From assembly GCA_963676515.1 (NCBI GenBank), contig OY781061.1, positions 1,178,001-1,242,000 of the forward strand: a stretch of DNA of 64,000 bases. Reading direction: 5' to 3'. This stretch comes from G963667145 sp963676515 [NCBI: Candidatus Cloacimonadota bacterium] (GTDB taxonomy: Bacteria; Cloacimonadota; Cloacimonadia; G963667145). The notes beneath the pieces were generated by a model. That model did no database searches and was not told the DNA's origin. It saw only the letters and a list, made by a program, of their open reading frames with translations. Below, one piece after another: positions 9,080 to 15,943 of this stretch. The number at the start of each line of letters is the position of its first letter. Position 1 is the first letter of the stretch. Made by a program: the position numbers and the translations under genes.

Positions 9080-9168
9080 GCAGGGGTGGTGAAATTGGTA
9101 GACACGCAAGATTCAGGTTCTTGTGCCCGTTATTGGGTGTGCTGGTTCAAGTCCAGTCTTCTGCACCA
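9080..9168 (+). tRNA. tRNA-Leu, anticodon CAG
   Basis: An 89-nt class II tRNA with encoded CCA, 14 bp after the preceding tRNA. The anticodon loop TTCAGGT gives anticodon CAG. Its 3' half, from the anticodon stem to CCA, is identical to the first tRNA, while the acceptor 5' strand is GCAGGGG, making two G-U pairs with the shared CTTCTGC. This points to a tandem duplication followed by divergence of the 5' half. Confidence 0.95.
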
Positions 9169-9169
9169 T

Positions 9170-10138
9170 TTACAATATTTCCCAGTGACCACCTTTGTTT
9201 GCTCCAATCCGTTTGATTTTCTTTTCTTCGCTTAGTTTAGCCAAAGCTCTGGTTATAGTTCGGCGGTCTTTTTGCAGTATTTTGGACATCTCTTTTCCCG
9301 TAATGTATTTATCTGATTTTATTAGATTTAAGATGTTTATAGGGACATTTGTAGGGGCGTTTGTAGAGACATTTGTAGGGACATTTTTTTCTTCAGGATG
9401 GAAAAGTTCGATTTGCATCGCTTCGAGGATGAATTCGACAAATTCAGTGCAGTCGCCAGCAATATCTGACTTTCTCAGAGCTTGGTAGTATTTTTTTTGG
9501 TGTTCTTTAATGATATTTTCCATGGGCAAGTTTAAGAAAACTTTTTTCCATTTGGAGAGAATCAGCGTGTTCCAAACTCTTCCCATCCTCCCATTACCAT
9601 CGATAAAAGGGTGGATGAACTCCAGCTCGTAGTGGAAGATAGCTTCTAGCACGAGAGGATGTACTTCTTTCTTGTTTAGCCAGCTGAAAAGGTCGCCCAT
9701 TAGTTTCGGCACCATTTTGTGAGGCGGAGCCATATGTACGATTTTTTGCTGATCGTGGATGCCCACTCCCGTGTTGCGATATTTGCCACTATTTTCTAAT
9801 ACTTCTCCCATCATCAGGCTGTGGGTTGCCAGCAGGTGGTTTTCTTGGAAAGGGTCGAGAGTTTCTAGTTGTTCGTAGGCTTTGATAGCACCTTTTACTT
9901 CGGCAATTTCTCTGATGTTACCGATGATATGCTTGCCGTCAACAATGGCTGTAATTTGCTCTTCGCTGAGAGTGTTGCCCTCGATAGCTAGAGTTCCCGC
10001 TATCGTTTTGATGCGGTTCTTTTTTCGCAAGCTCGGAGAGTTCAGCAAGCCGCTTTGCTCTAGCCAGCCCGCTTTTTCGCTAATGTCAGCCACGCTATTC
10101 AAAATGTTGGCTGTTATGTTAAATGGTGGTTTATACAT
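9170..10138 (-). CDS. Fic family protein with C-terminal winged helix
   Basis: A 322-residue protein with the complete Fic motif H-P-F-I-D-G-N-G-R-M-G-R (about residues 176-187), which transfers AMP or a related group to target proteins. The N-terminal helix has T-L-A-I-E-G-N (49-55), fitting the inhibitory motif (S/T)xxxE(G/N), so it is a class II Fic that blocks its own ATP site. Residues of about 265-322 form a winged-helix domain (K-D-R-R-T-I-T-R-A-L-A-K-L). A stretch T-N-V-S-T-N-A-P-T-N-V-P links the two parts. The stop codon lies one base beyond the tRNA on the opposite strand. It is the last gene of the rpmE-led minus-strand cluster. The target is unknown. Confidence 0.93.
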   Translation of the reverse strand: MYKPPFNITANILNSVADISEKAGWLEQSGLLNSPSLRKKNRIKTIAGTLAIEGNTLSEEQITAIVDGKHIIGNIREIAEVKGAIKAYEQLETLDPFQENHLLATHSLMMGEVLENSGKYRNTGVGIHDQQKIVHMAPPHKMVPKLMGDLFSWLNKKEVHPLVLEAIFHYELEFIHPFIDGNGRMGRVWNTLILSKWKKVFLNLPMENIIKEHQKKYYQALRKSDIAGDCTEFVEFILEAMQIELFHPEEKNVPTNVSTNAPTNVPINILNLIKSDKYITGKEMSKILQKDRRTITRALAKLSEEKKIKRIGANKGGHWEIL

Positions 10139-10166
10139 AATTTTACTCTCCAGCTAATATTAGGGG

Positions 10167-10532
10167 CTATCTTTTCTTCTCTAAGTTTTCCTTTATCTGT
10201 GTCAAGGCTTTGTTGTTTTTGGTTACAGTTGGAGGGATTTTGTTTATCCTGCTGAAAAAAAAGATAGTAGTGGGAGCGACTAAAATTACTGCGAATTGCT
10301 CCGAAAATACTTTTTTTAGCGTGGTGAGGAACTCTACATCAGAGAAAAAATTTGTCAGATAAGGCAGCAAAAAGTAAAGAAGTAGCACAAACAAAATTAT
10401 CACCATCGTTTCTGCGACAGTATTCTTTAGTTGCTTTTTTTTGAGGGCTCTATTTCTTTTTGCTATTTGAGATTGCTTTCCGAGGAGTTTTTGGTAACTC
10501 ATCTTTTGCCAATTTATTTTACTTAGTTCCAT
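10167..10532 (-). CDS. Small membrane protein of unknown function
   Basis: A 121-residue protein with a basic, probably coiled N-terminus (about residues 12-38, rich in K, R and Q), then two hydrophobic segments (about 42-66 and 78-97), then a basic tail. It probably sits in the inner membrane with both ends in the cytoplasm. Its start overlaps the end of the yhhQ gene by 14 bp, which supports a real, coupled gene. I do not recognise the family. Confidence 0.6.
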   Translation of the reverse strand: MELSKINWQKMSYQKLLGKQSQIAKRNRALKKKQLKNTVAETMVIILFVLLLYFLLPYLTNFFSDVEFLTTLKKVFSEQFAVILVAPTTIFFFSRINKIPPTVTKNNKALTQIKENLEKKR

Positions 10533-11145
10533 CTTTTTCCAGCCATTTTACCAGACCATAGACCAGAGGAGTGTCGCACAGGGCAAAAAGTATTTTGAGA
10601 GTAAGATAAGGTAAAGCGAGTTGGAACACGAAAAGAGCATCGAATTTTGGTGTCATTTTGTAAAGGAACAGATACATAAAGATAAAGGTGTCAACAGTTT
10701 GTGAGATGATAGTGGAGACATTATTTCGTAGCCAAAGAAATTTACCGTTGGTTTTCTTTTTTAGGTAAGAAAAGATGAACATATCGTTGAGCTGAGAGAT
10801 GAAAAAGGCGGTGATGCTGGCGAAAATCATTCGCAGAGAGAAGCCGAAAATTGTGGTGTACTCTTGGTTGTAAGTGAATCTTGCAGCTGGATCCATCCAG
10901 ATGGAGAGAGCCAAAAATCCAAAGACTAAAACTAAGCTGAAGATGGCTGCGGTGATGAGGTTAAAGACGATTTTCTTGCCGTAAACTTCTTCGATGGCAT
11001 CGGTAATTAAGAAGAGGAAAGGAGCGATAAAGATGCTCACGGATGTGCTAACGCCCCAGATGGTTACAATCTTGATGCCCAGCAGATTGGAGGCGGTATA
11101 CAGAGAGATAAAAACGGAAAAAAGGATAGTTAGTTTCCTGCTCAT
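10519..11145 (-). CDS. yhhQ: Queuosine precursor transporter (VUT/YhhQ family)
   Basis: A 208-residue inner-membrane protein with about six helices. The motifs S-N-L-L-G-I-K near the N-terminus and F-L-I-T-D-A-I-E-E-V-Y-G-K are typical of the VUT/YhhQ family, which imports preQ0/preQ1 for queuosine. A tgt gene, which uses these bases, is in the same window at 43678. The gene lies 3 bp after moaA in the same direction. Confidence 0.88.
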   Translation of the reverse strand: MSRKLTILFSVFISLYTASNLLGIKIVTIWGVSTSVSIFIAPFLFLITDAIEEVYGKKIVFNLITAAIFSLVLVFGFLALSIWMDPAARFTYNQEYTTIFGFSLRMIFASITAFFISQLNDMFIFSYLKKKTNGKFLWLRNNVSTIISQTVDTFIFMYLFLYKMTPKFDALFVFQLALPYLTLKILFALCDTPLVYGLVKWLEKDGTK

Positions 11146-11148
11146 AAT

Positions 11149-11973
11149 CTAACCGCCTATTTGGTTTATTTTGTATTGGGTGTTGCTTAGTCCCGACTTT
11201 GGTTTTATTTGGATAGCCTTGTGGATGGAGGCTTCGATGGAATTTTCCGCTTTTATATCCACGGCACGGTCTGAAAATAGGCAAGGCAGTATTTTGCCAT
11301 CGCAAGTGATGCGGAGCTTGTTGCATTTGTGGCAGACTCCAGCGGTAGTGTCTGGCTCGTCTGTGATGAGTGCCTCGAAAGAGCCGTTTTCCAGATTCAT
11401 CTCTTTGATTGTCCTGCCGATGATGTTTTGTTCTTGGCAAAATTGCTGCATAGCTTCTCGATCTGCGGCGGAGTCGTTGAACCCTTTGATGAGAACGGTG
11501 TTAATCTTGATAGGGCTAAACCCTTCGTCTTGGGCGGCTTTTATGCCAGCCAGTACTGTAGCGAGGTCGCCACGCCTAGTGATGTAGTGGAACTTCTCGG
11601 GATCGAGTGTGTCCAGCGAAAAGTTGACGCGGTTTAGTCCAGCCAGCTTTAGCTCTCGGGCGTATTGGGCAAAAAGTGAGCCGTTGGTCGTCAGGCACAA
11701 ATCTTTTACTCCGTCTAGCTTGCCGATTTTTTGCACTAACCACATAAAGTTCTTTTTCACCAGAGGTTCGCCACCAGTGAGTCTTACTTTGGTTATCCCC
11801 AAGCGAACAAATTCTTTGACGATCTGGTACATTTTTTCCAAGCTGAGGATGTTTTGGTGCGGAATATTATCTACGCCACTCTCCTCTCGGCAGTAGCGAC
11901 AGCAGAAGTTACATTTGTCGGTAAGAGAGAGCCTAATATAGTCGATCTTACGACCATAAGCGTCTATTAACAT
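11149..11973 (-). CDS. moaA: MoaA-like radical SAM GTP 3',8-cyclase (short form)
   Basis: The N-terminus has the radical SAM signature C-N-F-C-C-R-Y-C (CxxxCxxC), binding the first 4Fe-4S cluster. The C-terminal part has C-H-K-C-N-K-L-R-I-T-C-D-G-K-I-L-P-C, matching the second cluster site of MoaA, and the chain ends in the conserved G-G. MoaA starts molybdenum cofactor synthesis by converting GTP to 3',8-cyclo-GTP. At 274 residues it is about 50 shorter than usual, the loss appearing to lie in the middle of the barrel. No other Mo-cofactor gene (moaC, moaE, mogA, moeA) is in the window. The family is firm; activity is likely but unproven. Confidence 0.85.
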   Translation of the reverse strand: MLIDAYGRKIDYIRLSLTDKCNFCCRYCREESGVDNIPHQNILSLEKMYQIVKEFVRLGITKVRLTGGEPLVKKNFMWLVQKIGKLDGVKDLCLTTNGSLFAQYARELKLAGLNRVNFSLDTLDPEKFHYITRRGDLATVLAGIKAAQDEGFSPIKINTVLIKGFNDSAADREAMQQFCQEQNIIGRTIKEMNLENGSFEALITDEPDTTAGVCHKCNKLRITCDGKILPCLFSDRAVDIKAENSIEASIHKAIQIKPKSGLSNTQYKINQIGG

Positions 11974-11983
11974 CTATGTTTGG

Positions 11984-12448
11984 CTAGTTTTTGGCTTTGA
12001 AGTCGTCGAGCACAGACTTAATAGATTCGGGCTTGAGATTGCCAAAAGTTTGGTCATCGATCATCAAAACTGGAGACAGCGAACAGCAACCCAGACAAGC
12101 CACGCCTTCGATAGAGTAGTATTTGTCTTTGGTGACTTCGTTCTCTGAGATGTTCAGGTGCTTTAGCACAGCTGCTTTGATAGCTTTTGCTCCGTTCACA
12201 TGGCAAGCAGTACCCTCGCACACTTTGATGAGATGTTTGCCCACGGGATTTAGTTTGAACTGAGCGTAAAAGGTGATGACTCCCATGAGTTGCGTCGGTG
12301 GCAATTTCGTAAATTCGGAAATCTTCTCGATAGTCTCGCGAGAGAGGTAAGAGTGTTGCTCTTGTGCATATTGCAATATTTTGATCAGATTTGCTTGCTT
12401 GTTGTCGATAGAAGCGATTTTTTCTTCTAGTTTGGTGTATTTACCCAT
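11984..12448 (-). CDS. nuoE: NuoE-like 2Fe-2S thioredoxin-fold subunit
   Basis: A 154-residue protein of the 24-kDa NADH dehydrogenase subunit family. It has a helical N-terminus and a thioredoxin-like 2Fe-2S domain with C-E-G-T-A-C and C-L-G-C-C, giving the CxxxxC and CxxxC ligands. Such subunits act with a NuoF-like flavoprotein in complex I, NADP-reducing or bifurcating hydrogenases, or NAD-dependent formate dehydrogenases. No NuoF or other partner is nearby. It lies between moaA and prfA, 6 bp from prfA, so it is expressed with housekeeping genes. Confidence 0.9.
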   Translation of the reverse strand: MGKYTKLEEKIASIDNKQANLIKILQYAQEQHSYLSRETIEKISEFTKLPPTQLMGVITFYAQFKLNPVGKHLIKVCEGTACHVNGAKAIKAAVLKHLNISENEVTKDKYYSIEGVACLGCCSLSPVLMIDDQTFGNLKPESIKSVLDDFKAKN

Positions 12449-12454
12449 TTTGAT

Positions 12455-13519
12455 TTACTCCTTTCCTTTTTCTTCGTAAAATGCGACTTGCAGAGATTTG
12501 GTAATCTCTAAAATATCGCCACTCATAATGTTATCTAGTTTATATAAGGTCAAATTGATTCTATGGTCGGTTACTCGCCCTTGGGGGAAGTTGTAGGTGC
12601 GGATCTTGCCGCTACGGTCGCCTGTGCCGATTTGTGTCTTGCGAGTTCTGGCGATTTTGGCTTCTTGGGCTGCTATTTCTGTATCCAGCAGGCGAGAGAG
12701 TAACACCTTCATAGCTTTGTTTTTGTTTTTCAGTTGTGACTTTTCGTCTTGGCAAGTCACCACAGTGCCAGTAGGTATGTGAGTGATGCGTACGGCAGAG
12801 TCTGTAGTGTTCACCGACTGTCCACCGTTGCCACTGGAGCGGTAAACATCGATTTTCAAATCTTTGGGGTCGATCTGCACATCCACTTCGTCCGCTTCGG
12901 GTAATACGGCTACAGTCACCGCTGATGTGTGTATCCTGCCGTTTGCTTCGGTCAGTGGGACTCTCTGCACCCTGTGTACGCCACTTTCAAACCTCATCGT
13001 GCCGTAAACATTCTCTCCACTCAGAGAGAAGACAATCTCTTTGAAACCGCCTTTCTCGCTCGGGTTGGAGCTGATTACTTGCTTTTTCCATTTATTTTGC
13101 TCGGAGAAGTAGGTGTACATCCTGTAGAGGTCGCCCACGAAAAGTCCCGACTCATTGCCACCAGTGCCCGCTCTGATCTCCACGATGCAGTCTCTTTTGT
13201 CGTTTGGGTCTTTGGGGATGAGCATTTTCTTTAGAGCGTCTGTATTGCTCTCTAGATCTGCTTCCAAGGAGGCGATCTCATCTTTGGTCATCTCTAGCAT
13301 CTCTTTGTCCGACTCTGATTCTAGTAGCTCATTCGCTTCTTTTAGTTCTTGGTTTAGCTCTTGCACGCAGGTAGCGAGGCTCAAGATTTTTCCTAATTCG
13401 TTGAAGCGAGAGCTGAGCTTGCTGTACTCTCGTTGGTCGCTCATATATTTGGGGTCGGCTACTTTGATAGCCAGTTCTTGGTGCTCAGATTTTAGTCTTT
13501 CTATTTTTTGGCTGAACAT
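12455..13519 (-). CDS. prfA: Peptide chain release factor 1
   Basis: A 354-residue class I release factor. It carries the ribosome-reaching G-G-Q loop ([12 protein letters not shown]) and the tripeptide anticodon P-L-T (in V-P-L-T-E-A-N), which fits the P-x-T of RF1, so it recognises UAA and UAG. Length and domain order are normal. The start codon overlaps the end of the DUF1385 gene, a common neighbour. Confidence 0.97.
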   Translation of the reverse strand: MFSQKIERLKSEHQELAIKVADPKYMSDQREYSKLSSRFNELGKILSLATCVQELNQELKEANELLESESDKEMLEMTKDEIASLEADLESNTDALKKMLIPKDPNDKRDCIVEIRAGTGGNESGLFVGDLYRMYTYFSEQNKWKKQVISSNPSEKGGFKEIVFSLSGENVYGTMRFESGVHRVQRVPLTEANGRIHTSAVTVAVLPEADEVDVQIDPKDLKIDVYRSSGNGGQSVNTTDSAVRITHIPTGTVVTCQDEKSQLKNKNKAMKVLLSRLLDTEIAAQEAKIARTRKTQIGTGDRSGKIRTYNFPQGRVTDHRINLTLYKLDNIMSGDILEITKSLQVAFYEEKGKE

Positions 13520-14457
13520 TAGTTCTCTATCCTTCTTATTGCTGAGTCGATGGGCAGGTCTAGCACCGCTTTGAGGGCTACCACAGCTACAGCTATCTGC
13601 TCCAGAGTAGGTTCTTTGGTGGTGATTTTTTGCAGGAGCAATCCAGGACTGATAAAGAGGGCAACAAGTTTGTTGTCTATATGTTTGTCGCTAAATTTCA
13701 AGATTTCGTAGGAGATGCCAGCTACCAAGGGAATGCACAAAAGGTGGTAGGCGATCCTTACCAGCAGGTCAGGTCTGCCGAAGCGGATATTGACCAAACT
13801 GTCCAAGATAGAAAAAAGAAAAATCGAGATAAGCAAAACCAAAAAAATAAAGCTCGTCCCACAGCGTGGGTTGATCCGAGATGATTTGCTGATGATGGCA
13901 GGGGTTAGCTCCAGTTTTTTTTCGTAGGTGTTGATAGTTTTGTGCTCTGCACCGTGGAACTGGAAAAGCTCTTTGACATCTTTTAGCAAGCCGATACTCA
14001 GCAGATACGCAAGGAAAACCACTATTCGCAAAACTCCAGCTGTGAGGTTGAACCAGATGTCATCTTGGCTTTGGGGGATTTGCTCTGCCAAAAAGTACGG
14101 TAAGCCGACGAAAAGACCAACGCCCAGCACGAGCGAAAAGAGAAAGGTTAGCCCGTTCTCCAGTTTTTCGCGGAAGCCAGATTTTGCTTTTTGCTCTTTC
14201 TCGTCCAGCATTGCCCTATCAGCGGAGTAGAGCAGCACAGAGTAGCCGATCTTCATCATCTGCAAGAGGTTCACAAAACCTCTGACAATCGGTAGCCCGA
14301 AAATTTTGCTTTTTTGGGATAAACTGCTAAAGCTCTTTTTCTGCAGTTCGATAGTGCTATTCTCGCGGATAGTAGCTGTGGCTATGGACTCGCCAGAGAG
14401 CATCATCACGCCTTTGATTACGGCTTGTCCGCCTGCTTTGTTTAGTTTTTGTTTCAT
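13519..14457 (-). CDS. DUF1385 membrane protein
   Basis: A 312-residue protein starting with the conserved [11 protein letters not shown] of DUF1385. It has several hydrophobic segments and a conserved [12 protein letters not shown] motif, and R-C-G-T-S-F later. It is an inner-membrane protein of unknown function, often found between rpmE and prfA as here. The ATG follows a T run directly, so there is no ordinary ribosome binding site in front of it. Confidence 0.92.
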   Translation of the reverse strand: MKQKLNKAGGQAVIKGVMMLSGESIATATIRENSTIELQKKSFSSLSQKSKIFGLPIVRGFVNLLQMMKIGYSVLLYSADRAMLDEKEQKAKSGFREKLENGLTFLFSLVLGVGLFVGLPYFLAEQIPQSQDDIWFNLTAGVLRIVVFLAYLLSIGLLKDVKELFQFHGAEHKTINTYEKKLELTPAIISKSSRINPRCGTSFIFLVLLISIFLFSILDSLVNIRFGRPDLLVRIAYHLLCIPLVAGISYEILKFSDKHIDNKLVALFISPGLLLQKITTKEPTLEQIAVAVVALKAVLDLPIDSAIRRIEN

Positions 14458-14486
14458 AAAAAAATAGACCTTATTTTCTAAGGTCT
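14458..14486 (-). terminator. Hairpin with T run between rpmE and DUF1385
   Basis: On the minus strand an 8-bp stem (agacctta/taaggtct, 14486-14479 with 14473-14466) is followed by one A and seven T that touch the DUF1385 start codon. It should terminate part of the rpmE transcripts. The only possible Shine-Dalgarno of DUF1385 (AAGG) is inside this stem. Confidence 0.65.
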
Positions 14487-14507
14487 TTAGATTAGATTAC
14501 TCTACTT

Positions 14508-14714
14508 TTATGCTTTGTATTTTTTCTTGAATTTTTCTACTCTACCAGCAGAGTCGACGATTTTTTGCTTGCCTGTGTAAAAAGGATGGCAGTTTGAACA
14601 AATCTCTACGGTCATATTTTTGCTCTCGCATTTGCAACTTTTGGTCGTGAAAATGTTGCCACAAGCACATTTAACTTCGACGGTATCGTATTTTGGGTGA
14701 ATATCTTTTTGCAT
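14508..14714 (-). CDS. rpmE: 50S ribosomal protein L31 (bL31), zinc type
   Basis: A 68-residue protein with M-Q-K-D-I-H-P at the start and several Cys residues, including C-A-C-G and [13 protein letters not shown], the zinc-binding C+ form of bL31. It is a surface protein of the large ribosomal subunit. AAGGAG precedes the ATG. A promoter of the 29-bp type lies 30 bp upstream, and this gene leads the minus-strand cluster. Confidence 0.97.
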   Translation of the reverse strand: MQKDIHPKYDTVEVKCACGNIFTTKSCKCESKNMTVEICSNCHPFYTGKQKIVDSAGRVEKFKKKYKA

Positions 14715-14743
14715 TGTAAAACTCCTTATAAAACTAATTAGAA

Positions 14744-14772
14744 CAAGATTTTATTTGTCGTTCGTTTGTCAA
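14744..14772 (-). promoter_or_regulatory. Promoter motif TTGACA-N20-TTG upstream of rpmE
   Basis: On the minus strand TTGACA (14772-14767) and TTG (14746-14744) span 29 bp, with AAATCTTG at the end. It lies 30 bp upstream of rpmE and is probably the promoter of the whole rpmE to fic cluster. Confidence 0.55.
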
Positions 14773-14804
14773 TAAAAACATAGCGGGTTGTGGAATTAGG
14801 GGTG

Positions 14805-15914
14805 CTAAGCCGATGCTTTTTTGTTTACAGCTGTTTTGGTAGCTTTTATTTTCTTGTCGGCGTAGAGGACGACATCTTTTATCACCAGTTTTTGGATAGC
14901 GGAGATAAAAGTTTCCATAGCCGAGTAGTCGGGTTGGTGGGCTTGGGTGGGGAGAGAGATGTTTTGACTTCCGATAATTTTCACGCTAAAACTTGAACTA
15001 CCCCAAGTAAATGAACGGAAAGATTTTGTCATTGTAGAAATAAAAAATTGTGCATTTAATTTGTTGAATTTATTGCTTTTTGATTTTATAATCTTGATTT
15101 TGTCCCCTGTGAAATAGGGCTTTTCTTGGTAAAACATAGTTGCTGTGTCTTGCCCAAAAGAAATTGTATTCCCTTCGTTTAGAAATTTCTCATCTTCTTT
15201 TATATATCCACGAACACCGTTGTTTAAGGCTGTTCTTACTATATAGGGCTTGCCAGTTTCTGATATAAAGACTTTGTTTGCATCAAATCTTTTTTTATAA
15301 GTATTTATTTCAAAAAGTTCTCCAATTTCAAATTCATTCCACTCAAATTTTCCTTTTTCAAAATCTGCCAAAACCTTTTTTTCTTCTGCTGTTAGGTTGT
15401 AATCTTTTAATCCAGTCGCCAGCAAATAAGCTTCTAGCTCCGCTATTCGCTCCGCTTCTAGCTCCGCTATTCGCTCCGCTTCTAGCTCCGCTATGAAGTT
15501 CTCCATAAACTGAAAATCTATCTCGCCGTCTTTGGTGGGGAGTTGGATTTTGGTCTCATTTAGTCTGTCTCGGCTAATTTTACTAGCATAATTATATCTA
15601 GCATTGTTTCTTTTTAAAAGAGGAACTACGAATAAGCTAATGTCTTTAGTTAACCAGTTTGCTCTTAGAACAAGAATATTTACAGAAGCACAGAAATCAT
15701 TTTTTTGATAAAATACATTTTGGGCATAATTAACAGAAATTGTAATTGCATTACCTTTTATAATATTTTTTGAATAAGCTTTTTTAGTAATTCCATTATT
15801 AGTGGAAATCTCATTTATCATATTATAAGTTCCATCAGCAACCCTATTTGGTGCTGCTTCTTTACCTCTTTCTTGGTCAAACAAATCTTCAATCTTATAC
15901 TCGCCCCACTCCAC
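14805..15914 (-). CDS. Restriction-modification specificity subunit S
   Basis: A 369-residue protein with two half-sites, each starting with a similar segment (W-G-E-Y-K-I-E-D-L-F and W-N-E-F-E-I-G-E-L-F) as in S subunits with two target recognition domains. The halves are joined by a helical hinge with a tandem repeat A-E-L-E-A-E-R-I (DNA repeat 15431-15494). It directs the methylase/nuclease encoded just upstream to its bipartite target. The start is GTG, 30 nt after the stop of the partner gene; the ribosome binding site is weak, so translation may depend on coupling. It resembles the B subunit of BcgI-type systems, but a type I HsdS cannot be excluded from sequence alone. Confidence 0.88.
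   Translation of the reverse strand: MEWGEYKIEDLFDQERGKEAAPNRVADGTYNMINEISTNNGITKKAYSKNIIKGNAITISVNYAQNVFYQKNDFCASVNILVLRANWLTKDISLFVVPLLKRNNARYNYASKISRDRLNETKIQLPTKDGEIDFQFMENFIAELEAERIAELEAERIAELEAYLLATGLKDYNLTAEEKKVLADFEKGKFEWNEFEIGELFEINTYKKRFDANKVFISETGKPYIVRTALNNGVRGYIKEDEKFLNEGNTISFGQDTATMFYQEKPYFTGDKIKIIKSKSNKFNKLNAQFFISTMTKSFRSFTWGSSSFSVKIIGSQNISLPTQAHQPDYSAMETFISAIQKLVIKDVVLYADKKIKATKTAVNKKASA
15431..15494. repeat. 24-bp tandem repeat in the hinge of the S subunit
   Basis: Unit cttctagctccgctattcgc plus tccg occurs at 15431-15454 and 15455-15478, and its first 16 bp occur again at 15479-15494. The copies are identical. Each unit encodes eight residues of the helical spacer between the two recognition domains, so a change in copy number keeps the frame and changes spacer length. 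Confidence 0.9.
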
Positions 15915-15943
15915 GCTTGCTAGTTTCTCGTGAAGTGGGGAAA

